Source: an uncultured Dyadobacter sp.
GTDB taxonomy: Bacteria; Bacteroidota; Bacteroidia; Cytophagales; Spirosomataceae
NCBI GenBank assembly: GCA_937880795.1
Contig: CALGRQ010000306.1
Coordinates: 1 to 19,425, forward strand
Length of the DNA stretch: 19,425 nt
Direction: 5' to 3'
Shown: one piece after another, positions 13,710-19,425 of the stretch
Layout: the number at the start of each line of letters is the position of its first letter
How positions within the stretch are numbered: the stretch's first letter is position 1
Program-made: the position numbers and the translations under genes
Notes under the pieces: model-generated
Told to the model about the DNA's origin: nothing
Database searches by the model: none
What the model saw: only the letters and a program-made list of their open reading frames with translations

Positions 13710-13766
13710 CGGCCAATTCATCAGGAATCAGCAAGTCCGCTGACGATATTCCAAATGAATTGGCCG
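13710..13766. repeat. Long hairpin spanning the convergent 3' ends
   Basis: CGGCCAATTCAT (13710-13721) is the exact reverse complement of ATGAATTGGCCG (13755-13766). Inside it GGAAT (13724-13728) pairs with ATTCC (13748-13752) and CAGC with GCTG, giving a stacked structure of about 21 pairs with small internal loops. The right arm and loop encode the last residues of the metallophosphatase. Neither flank has a T run, so it is not a standard intrinsic terminator; transcript 3'-end protection or a bidirectional stop is plausible. Confidence 0.6.
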
Positions 13767-14953
13767 TTTGCTATGTTAACCTGCCATTGTTCCTCGATTA
13801 TACAGCAGTCTTCTAAATCCCGGTATTCGACTGTCAGTTTTGCTCCCTCCAGATGCAGTTTTGCAAAACCGTTATAGCCCAACTGGTGTCGCCTTACAAC
13901 CTTACGCACACGCCGATCGTATAGCATAATTTTTTGTTGTTCTTCCTCCGAATCCGGCATCTTTATTTCAACGGGTAATCCGCCGTGTCCAATGCAACGC
14001 CCATAGGCAACCGGACCTTTGCCATGTTGTCCTTTATTATATACGACCAGCCTGTGGTCATGTCCCCAAAACCATATAATCTCCCTGAACTCATCCCCCA
14101 GCAAAGCCTGTATTTGTTCTCCCGGCCTTTCATAATGTTCTCTGAATGCCGAGATATAGGGGTGATGACTTAAAAAAATCAATCCTCGTTTATCCGTTGG
14201 GTCTCCCAACCGTACCACATCCCGAAGCCAGTCTACCTGCTCCTTTTTTAAATGACAGTCTGGTGGAGAAAGTATTTCGAGCAAAGGTCGCCCTACCGAT
14301 GTATAGCCTGTATCCAGGCCAATGATTCGCCAATGATCATTTTCCAGACAAAAAAAGCCAGCCTGTTGCGTTTTTCGTACCGCTCCTTCTTTTACATACA
14401 TTGCCGGTAAAAGGTGTTGAAAGAAAGCATTACCATTCGAATACATTTCATGATTCCCCGACAATACCAGGCTTCCCGATTCTCCGTAATACCACGATGC
14501 ATGAGGAGCGGTAAAATTATCTTCAACCTCCTTAGGAGAACCTACAAAATAGACATCTCCCATATGAATAGAGTAGTCGGGGGCATGTTTCGCGACTAAA
14601 TGAGCCACCGAGTCCGCCTCCTCCGTATCACTTGCCCAATCGGACAACAAAGCGATGGAAATTCCTACTCGTGAGGGAACGGAGGATTGCAATTTATATA
14701 TACCACTTTCTCCATTGCGAGGATAGGCCTGATATGGATGTCTAGGACCAAATCTGCTTTTTAGATAATGCCATGCAAAGCCGAGTAAATTCGTTTTAAA
14801 AAATTCAGAAATCACATTGGTTACCTCCGATGTGTTTCTGACGTGCTCTTCATATAATTCCTGCTGTGTTTTAGCATGATTTTCGGCTTCGGTATGCCCC
14901 AAATCAAGATATTTCTCACTCCGTTTTTCGGCAGAATCTTCCTTATTACTCAT
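13721..14953 (-). CDS. Calcineurin-like metallophosphatase
   Basis: 410 residues, no signal peptide. Residues 1-90 are charged, with a possible helix (SEKYLDLGHTEAENHAKTQQELYEEH), and unrecognised. The phosphoesterase core runs from about 95 to 310: motif I LLSDWASDT (D105), motif II HMGDVYFVG (D133), motif III SGNHEM (N167, H168), motif IV FLSHHPY (H263/H264) and motif V WGHDHR (H298, H300), a complete set of dinuclear-metal ligands apart from motif I. That motif lacks the usual DxH histidine and reads DW, resembling GDxG-type phosphatases. The C-terminal 100 residues form a beta-rich extension (QLGYNGFAKLHLEGAKLTVEYRD). The substrate is unknown. Upstream (14954-15126) I see no clear promoter. 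Confidence 0.88.
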   Translation of the reverse strand: MSNKEDSAEKRSEKYLDLGHTEAENHAKTQQELYEEHVRNTSEVTNVISEFFKTNLLGFAWHYLKSRFGPRHPYQAYPRNGESGIYKLQSSVPSRVGISIALLSDWASDTEEADSVAHLVAKHAPDYSIHMGDVYFVGSPKEVEDNFTAPHASWYYGESGSLVLSGNHEMYSNGNAFFQHLLPAMYVKEGAVRKTQQAGFFCLENDHWRIIGLDTGYTSVGRPLLEILSPPDCHLKKEQVDWLRDVVRLGDPTDKRGLIFLSHHPYISAFREHYERPGEQIQALLGDEFREIIWFWGHDHRLVVYNKGQHGKGPVAYGRCIGHGGLPVEIKMPDSEEEQQKIMLYDRRVRKVVRRHQLGYNGFAKLHLEGAKLTVEYRDLEDCCIIEEQWQVNIANGQFIWNIVSGLADS

Positions 14954-15126
14954 CTTACCTAATTTTTATAACAAGAAAAGTTTGTCCCTTTTCACACATC
15001 CCAGTCAAATCAGCTTCAATATAGCGATGCTTCAAGTAATTAAACACGAATCTATATTGATATTAAAAATTCTTCCAACTACCTTTCCACTCAAATTGTA
15101 TAGTCAACTACTAATCAATGTAACCT

Positions 15127-15642
15127 ATGAAAAAAATGACATTACTTTGTTTGATGTGGTTAACGGCTCAGGCCGTTTTCGCTCAAATGTCGAAGGAAAA
15201 ACAGATCGCCGAATGGGAGCGTGCGAAAGTATATACGCTGGAGTATCTGGATGCAATGCCCGAGGATGGCTATGCATTTAAGCCAACACCCGAAATTCGT
15301 TCTTTTGCTGAACAGATGGACCATATAGCCGATGCCAATTATGCTTTCGCAGCAGCTGCATCTGGCAAAAAAAGTCCTATGGAAGGATCTGCTGAGAAAA
15401 TGGCTGATCAATCCAAAGCAGCGGTAAAAAAAGTGGTTTTAGCGAGTTACGACTTCACAATTGATGCCATCAAAGCGATGGCGGATGCCGATTTTGATAA
15501 GGATATAAAACTTTTTGGCATGGATATGAAAGCCGGTACTGCGCTCGAAAAATCTTTTGAACACCAAACGCACCACCGCGGGCAAACAACGGTTTACATC
15601 CGAATGAAAGGTATTGCACCTCCGAAGGAAAAACTATTCTAA
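15127..15642 (+). CDS. Exported DinB-like four-helix protein
   Basis: 171 residues: a signal peptide (MKKMTLLCLMWLTAQAVFA, cleaved before Q20) then a DinB/YfiT-type helical bundle. The metal-binding histidine triad is present: H66 (QMDHIADAN) plus H146 and H150 in HQTHHRGQ. DinB-superfamily proteins include metal-dependent thiol transferases and hydrolases, but most members, including exported ones, have unknown roles; it is not a DNA polymerase. It stands alone between a divergent metallophosphatase and a convergent glycosyltransferase, and ends in a shared terminator whose 5' arm overlaps the stop codon. Confidence 0.85.
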   Translation: MKKMTLLCLMWLTAQAVFAQMSKEKQIAEWERAKVYTLEYLDAMPEDGYAFKPTPEIRSFAEQMDHIADANYAFAAAASGKKSPMEGSAEKMADQSKAAVKKVVLASYDFTIDAIKAMADADFDKDIKLFGMDMKAGTALEKSFEHQTHHRGQTTVYIRMKGIAPPKEKLF

Positions 15643-15678
15643 AAATCCCCAAACTGCCTGGCTGTGTTGGGGATTTTT
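15641..15678. terminator. Bidirectional rho-independent terminator
   Basis: AAAAATCCCCAA (15641-15652) is perfectly complementary to TTGGGGATTTTT (15667-15678). Both arms carry a run of five A or T residues at the outer end, so either transcript gets a U-tract. It separates the DinB-like gene (+) from the glycosyltransferase (-) and lies within 4 bases of both stop codons. Confidence 0.92.
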
Positions 15679-15681
15679 ATT

Positions 15682-16662
15682 TTAAGCCTTGGCTTTGAGT
15701 TTGTATAGCGAAATTGCTAAAAAACTATAAACCTTCAAGGCGAAGGGAGGAATGATAAAATCACGGATGATCTCTTTCTTCTTTTCCTCAGATGGTTCCG
15801 CCAGTTGGATATACTTCCAGGCAAATTTAGCGCGCGGCCAATACCTGTCGCCATACTGCTTCGAAAAAAGCAATTTATAATAATAGGTGGCGATATTTTT
15901 ACGAAGTCTGGCGTCGTACTTATAGTTAAATTCTTTATTGATATTGGTATAGAGTTGAATGCGGTTAAACAGGAAGTCGGCACTGTAATGATTGTCCGCA
16001 AAGCTGGCGCCTCCCCTGTTTTTTCTATAAACCGACATCACCTCATCAATATATCCGATGGGTCCACGACTCGCCAACATGATGTTACGAGGTATATCAC
16101 CACTGGTAGAAAGGTTGGTCCATTCCGGATCCGGATTTTTTTCAAAATCAGCCCTTCTGAACATCAAACTCGATGTGGCAATGAAACACAACTCATCCTC
16201 CCCTATCAAATCATCTACCGTAATTTCGGGTTTATTCAGCATATTCACCAAATGCGACGGAGCCGACTTATCGTCATAAATAGCCATGGCATTGTGATAA
16301 CTTGCAGAATAATGCGGATTTGCATCCAACATCTCCACCTGCTTTTGTAATTTATGGGGAGAGGTCAGGTAGTCGTCCCCATCGAACTGCGCAATATATT
16401 CACCCTTTGCATGCGCAAAAGTGTTTAGCGCGTTGTACTTGCCATTTAAGCCAAGATTTTTCGATTGCAACAGAAGCCTGATCTTATCAGGAAAGCGGCT
16501 TTGGTAATCCTTTAAGATACTAACGGTATTATCCTTAGAGCAGTCGTCACCTACGATGATTTCGTATGGAAATGTTGTTTCCTGCATCAGCAGTGAATCA
16601 AGCATTTTGGGAACGAATTTTTCATGATTATAGGTTACAACACAAACACTCACTTTTATCAT
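15682..16662 (-). CDS. Family 2 glycosyltransferase
   Basis: 326 residues, GT-A fold, transfers a sugar from a nucleotide-sugar donor, probably to a lipid-linked or surface glycan. N-terminal MIKVSVCVVTYNHEKFV, EIIVGDDCSKDNTVSIL (donor base binding), and the metal-binding QFDGDDYL (D94-D97). A second half with SSLMFRRADFE and SVYRKNRGG is typical of GT2 enzymes. The last 25 residues (IIPPFALKVYSFLAISLYK) are hydrophobic/basic and may attach to the membrane. Start set at ATG 16662; an in-frame ATG at 16704 would add 14 residues before the conserved first strand. Not part of a visible polysaccharide cluster. Driven by the -7 element at 16774-16781. Confidence 0.93.
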   Translation of the reverse strand: MIKVSVCVVTYNHEKFVPKMLDSLLMQETTFPYEIIVGDDCSKDNTVSILKDYQSRFPDKIRLLLQSKNLGLNGKYNALNTFAHAKGEYIAQFDGDDYLTSPHKLQKQVEMLDANPHYSASYHNAMAIYDDKSAPSHLVNMLNKPEITVDDLIGEDELCFIATSSLMFRRADFEKNPDPEWTNLSTSGDIPRNIMLASRGPIGYIDEVMSVYRKNRGGASFADNHYSADFLFNRIQLYTNINKEFNYKYDARLRKNIATYYYKLLFSKQYGDRYWPRAKFAWKYIQLAEPSEEKKKEIIRDFIIPPFALKVYSFLAISLYKLKAKA

Positions 16663-16773
16663 AAACAGGCGTATTTCATAAAACCGATAATCAACTGGAA
16701 CCAAACCATTTAACTACCTTACTAATTCAAAAAAATAGTCAAACCAACGAGCCGATTCTATATTTTAGCGCTA

Positions 16774-16781
16774 CAAAGTTA
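16774..16781 (-). promoter_or_regulatory. Bacteroidota-type -7 element for the glycosyltransferase
   Basis: Minus-strand reading TAACTTTG matches TAnnTTTG exactly, 112 bases before the glycosyltransferase ATG, predicting a leader of roughly 105 bases. It is divergent from the pgeF -7 element only 19 bases away. No -33 box is apparent. Confidence 0.45.
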
Positions 16782-16800
16782 CTTTAAATCCTTATAATCT

Positions 16801-16808
16801 TATCTTTG
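16801..16808 (+). promoter_or_regulatory. Bacteroidota-type -7 element for pgeF
   Basis: TATCTTTG is an exact TAnnTTTG match 28 bases before the proposed TTG start at 16837, giving a leader of about 20-25 bases. The same 8-mer is found before the aldose dehydrogenase (9849-9856). Confidence 0.5.
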
Positions 16809-16836
16809 GTTTCATTATTAAAATAACATCACCGTA

Positions 16837-17601
16837 TTGTTACACCCAGCCCAGCCCCTTTTCCGCCGCCCCTCCATTTTTTCCAAATTCGAGAAAATTG
16901 TAGCTGCTGAGAGCACCCGGCATGGTGGCGTAAGTTCAGCTCCATACCACTCCCTGAACCTGGGCGGATCCACTCAGGATAATCCCGAGCATGTACTTGA
17001 GAACAACCATCGATTTTTCGCAGCACTTGGGATCCCGTTTTCCCATGTAGCGAAGTCTCATCAAGTACATGAGGCCGAAATATTGCACGTGACGAAACCG
17101 GGACGGTTTGAAGGTTATGACGCTTTGATTACCGACCAACCCAATATTCAATTGGCGGTTACTATTGCTGATTGCACACCCATTCTCCTCTTAGACCCCA
17201 TCACAAATGCAGTTGCGGCTATACACGCTGGATGGCGTGGTACTGTTCAACAGATTGTGACCAAGACCGTTCTAAAAATGCAGGATACATTCGGTACTTT
17301 GCCCAATCATATAGTGGCCTATGTCGGTACCTGTATAGACGAATGCTCCTTTGAAGTCAATGCTGATGTTGCAGATCATTTTGGAACAAAGCATAAGAGA
17401 TGGGACGCAGAGAAGCATAAATTCTTTATCAATCTTAAAAAAGCTAATCAAGATCAGCTACTGGCCTTAGGTATTCCGGTTGAGCAAATACAAATTTCTA
17501 GTTACTCCACTGTACTGAATAATGATGATTACTTTTCCTACCGTCAGGAAAAGGGACTCACGGGACGAATGCTTGCAACAATAGGCATCAAAACAACTTA
17601 G
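16837..17601 (+). CDS. pgeF: Peptidoglycan editing factor / YfiH-LACC1 family purine nucleoside phosphorylase (TTG start)
   Basis: 254 residues. Family members (YfiH, LACC1/FAMIN) bind zinc and act on purine nucleosides; in E. coli YfiH also prevents misincorporation of serine into peptidoglycan precursors. Visible: AAESTRHGGVSSAPYHSLNLG, KSHQVHEAEI, ADCTPILLLDP and AAIHAGWRGTVQ; zinc ligands are probably H78, C113 and H130, and the C113-H130 spacing of 17 matches E. coli C107/H124. Between the in-frame stop at 16819-16821 and the conserved N-terminus there is no ATG or GTG, and the only canonical start is TTG 16837. It is tail-to-tail with the next gene, 2 bases apart. Confidence 0.92.
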   Translation: MLHPAQPLFRRPSIFSKFEKIVAAESTRHGGVSSAPYHSLNLGGSTQDNPEHVLENNHRFFAALGIPFSHVAKSHQVHEAEILHVTKPGRFEGYDALITDQPNIQLAVTIADCTPILLLDPITNAVAAIHAGWRGTVQQIVTKTVLKMQDTFGTLPNHIVAYVGTCIDECSFEVNADVADHFGTKHKRWDAEKHKFFINLKKANQDQLLALGIPVEQIQISSYSTVLNNDDYFSYRQEKGLTGRMLATIGIKTT

Positions 17602-17603
17602 TT

Positions 17604-19301
17604 TTATCGCTGACGTGTTGCAACAACCACCTTACATCGATACCGTTCGGATTCTCCACCAACAGAAAAAACATCGATGAGTAGGAAATAATACCCTGTT
17701 GGTACCAAATCGCCGTGCTGATCCCTCCCATCCCAGGCAAGCGTCCCAGCCGTTCCCAATAGTTGATTGCGCAATAAAGTCTTAATCATTCGTCCACCGG
17801 TATTGTATATGTTAACGGTAGCCACATTTCCAGCCAAATTCTGTTCATATAATAAAGTCGCGGTATCATCTATACCATCTCCATCTGGCGAAAAAGCCTC
17901 CGGTATGATTTGAAAACGATTCATTGCGCTTTCTCTTTTCGATTGTGAATTCATATAACCCGGGGTTGCATACCCCACAGAAGAAGATGCCGACTGCCAG
18001 TTTTTAAGATCCAAAGCCGATTTTTCAGGGAACTGTTTTTCTAATGATACACCTTCCGAACTGGAAAGTAATGGATGGTGCATATTTTCAGAATATTCCA
18101 TTTGGTCATACCACTGACCTACCCCATTGCGGAGTACAACCATGCCTTCCTTAGTAGGTAGGGAGGGGAACCCCGGCATGTCTAAAAATCCTTGCTGCCC
18201 GGGGGTTGGATATTGCTCTTTCACTATTTCGCTACCTGTGGTCAGCGCCAGATAACCATGTGGCGGCAGCAAAATATCTTGTGCAGAGATTAGGAAGTTA
18301 TCTTGGGTGAGATCTGTGCGCGCATTGCCAAGCGTCCAATTTTTTAAGCTGATGAATTTGGATGACTGGTTGTACAATTCAACAAAATCAACACCATTTT
18401 CAAAAGGGTGAAACAGAACTTCATTGATCAGAAGATCTCCATAGGCAGCGGTAGATGGGATACCCACCAACCATACCGATTCTTCTGATCTAATTCCGAA
18501 GCAATCTGCAACTCCACGAATAGTAACCTCGTAGGATATTCCTGCTTGCATCGGTTTATCCAACTGTACATGTAGGCGCCGTAAAGCAGGCAATTCCAAT
18601 TCCCTTTTTACAACATTTCGACCAGACACAATAACCATATGGTCATCATCACCAGTCGGGTGCGCGTCCATTTTTTCATCAAAGACTATAACAAACGACG
18701 AGTTGTTGATAAACTCAATATGATTTACCTTCGGACTTGTGGTATCTGTTATGATTTCCTGAAAGCTATTGAATTTACCAGGTGTACCACCGCTCGCATC
18801 CCGGCTTGTAAGCCAATTATTTCTATCGCAGCATATACATTGCACATCTTTTATCTCCAATGCATAACCACCATTACGGTGGCCGGTCTCCCACCAACTG
18901 TTCTGATAATTAACTTCATGAACCTGTTCATTTTGGCTATTGAGTAAAATAATCTGCATATGATCATTGGTCAGCGCGAACGTGGTTAACCCAATCACAC
19001 TTCCCAAAGATTTAATCGTTTCTACATGCTTGTTATGACACACAATACTATAGCTCTGTGGTGCCATCACAGAATCAGGAAATGAAATGAATTGGTTACC
19101 CAATTTGAGCTTCCAACCTTTAAGCGATACCTTCTCCGAGCTGCTATTATAGAGTTCAAGATATTCTACCTCCGGCAAACCAATGGCTGGTGAAGGATCA
19201 GCCATAATTTCGCTTATCACCACCGAGGGTGACCGTTGAGCAGCCGCATTCAATGCCCCATAAATCCAGCAAAAAATAATGTAGAACGCAGTTCTTATCA
19301 T
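17604..19301 (-). CDS. Exported multidomain lamin-tail protein with C-terminal gliding/FlgD-like Ig domain
   Basis: 565 residues, probably secreted or cell-surface. Signal peptide 1-21 (FYIIFCWIYGALNAAA, cleaved near Q22). First lamin-tail domain about 27-150 (VVISEIMADPSP, VEYLELYNSSSEKVSLKGWKL), with a Cys cluster CICC at 155-158. An Ig-like domain about 187-282 (TSPKVNHIEF..VIVFDEKMD) resembles the bacterial Big_5/SbsA type. A second lamin-tail domain about 288-445 (LLINEVLFHPFENGVDFVELYN). The C-terminal 100 residues (FSPDGDGIDD at 470-479, then VNIYNTGGRMIKTLL, LAWDGRDQHG, VPTGYYFLLIDV) form a FlgD/CHU_C-like Ig domain, with a Ca2+-binding-like DGDG loop, common on proteins exported by the type IX secretion system in this phylum. 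Secretion route and function are inferred; ligand unknown. Confidence 0.87.
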   Translation of the reverse strand: MIRTAFYIIFCWIYGALNAAAQRSPSVVISEIMADPSPAIGLPEVEYLELYNSSSEKVSLKGWKLKLGNQFISFPDSVMAPQSYSIVCHNKHVETIKSLGSVIGLTTFALTNDHMQIILLNSQNEQVHEVNYQNSWWETGHRNGGYALEIKDVQCICCDRNNWLTSRDASGGTPGKFNSFQEIITDTTSPKVNHIEFINNSSFVIVFDEKMDAHPTGDDDHMVIVSGRNVVKRELELPALRRLHVQLDKPMQAGISYEVTIRGVADCFGIRSEESVWLVGIPSTAAYGDLLINEVLFHPFENGVDFVELYNQSSKFISLKNWTLGNARTDLTQDNFLISAQDILLPPHGYLALTTGSEIVKEQYPTPGQQGFLDMPGFPSLPTKEGMVVLRNGVGQWYDQMEYSENMHHPLLSSSEGVSLEKQFPEKSALDLKNWQSASSSVGYATPGYMNSQSKRESAMNRFQIIPEAFSPDGDGIDDTATLLYEQNLAGNVATVNIYNTGGRMIKTLLRNQLLGTAGTLAWDGRDQHGDLVPTGYYFLLIDVFSVGGESERYRCKVVVATRQR

Positions 19302-19363
19302 TGCCGTATCGATTCGTACTTACCTCTATACGATCATATTAGGAACAGGTAACTTAGTAGCTT

Positions 19364-19404
19364 AAAAACAAAAAGAGCCAATCGCGGTTTCCCTGATTGA
19401 CTCT
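19364..19404 (-). terminator. Rho-independent terminator of a minus-strand gene beyond the right edge
   Basis: On the minus strand AGAGTCAATC (complement of 19395-19404) pairs with GATTGGCTCT (complement of 19374-19383), a 10-bp stem with one G-U pair. A T5-G-T5 tail follows (complement of 19364-19374). The neighbouring gene must therefore end to the right of 19404, and the lamin-tail gene needs its own promoter in 19302-19363, where no exact -7 match is seen. Confidence 0.78.
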
Positions 19405-19425
19405 CAAAAATTCTAATTTATTTCA

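Noticed and set aside
15805..16350. 181-codon open frame on the plus strand within the glycosyltransferase gene
   Set aside because: It lies entirely antisense to a well-supported GT2 gene; its translation shows no domain or signal and no start signal precedes it.

Overview
The window looks like an ordinary chromosomal stretch from a member of the Bacteroidota, probably a Chitinophagia or Sphingobacteriia relative. Evidence: moderate GC (low 40s by eye); no Shine-Dalgarno motif at most starts; five gene upstream regions carrying exact matches to the Bacteroidota -7 promoter element TAnnTTTG; a stand-alone exported GH92 alpha-mannosidase; a class B aspartate carbamoyltransferase; and an exported lamin-tail protein ending in a gliding/FlgD-like Ig domain. 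No tRNA, rRNA, CRISPR array, transposase, phage gene or restriction/defence gene was found.

Layout. (1) 1-4450, all +: 3' part of pyrB, a dienoyl-CoA isomerase (ECH1-type) behind a striking palindrome, folA, a putative esterase with an N-terminal carbohydrate-binding-like domain, and an APH-fold small-molecule kinase. (2) 4491-5894, -: hslU, the ATPase of the HslUV protease, without hslV beside it. (3) 6153-8432, +: a secreted GH92 enzyme, followed by the only gene-free stretch over 300 bases (8433-8806), which holds hairpins and a REP-like mosaic. (4) 8807-13258: aldo/keto reductase, PQQ-dependent aldose dehydrogenase and a small cytochrome c (all +), meeting a convergent gluconokinase (-) at a strong terminator. 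(5) 13472-17601: a 69-residue membrane protein, a metallophosphatase, an exported DinB-like protein, a family 2 glycosyltransferase and pgeF, in alternating orientations with bidirectional terminators or hairpins at some convergent junctions. (6) 17604-19301, -: the multidomain lamin-tail protein, and a terminator at 19364-19404 that belongs to a minus-strand gene lying beyond the right edge.

How the genes may work together. The clearest functional cluster is the aldose dehydrogenase, the cytochrome c and the gluconokinase. Together they could oxidise glucose or other aldoses in the periplasm, pass the electrons to a cytochrome, and phosphorylate the resulting gluconate in the cytoplasm. The GH92 enzyme upstream could release mannose outside the cytoplasm. 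These links are inferred from proximity and family knowledge. The other genes are housekeeping (pyrimidine and folate synthesis, proteolysis, peptidoglycan/purine housekeeping) or poorly characterised.

I do not see a convincing new multi-gene system. The most interesting signals are small: a 13+13-bp palindrome sitting on a promoter (812-839), a REP-like intergenic element (8583-8684), a long hairpin overlapping the end of the metallophosphatase gene (13710-13766), and a pgeF gene that appears to need a TTG start.
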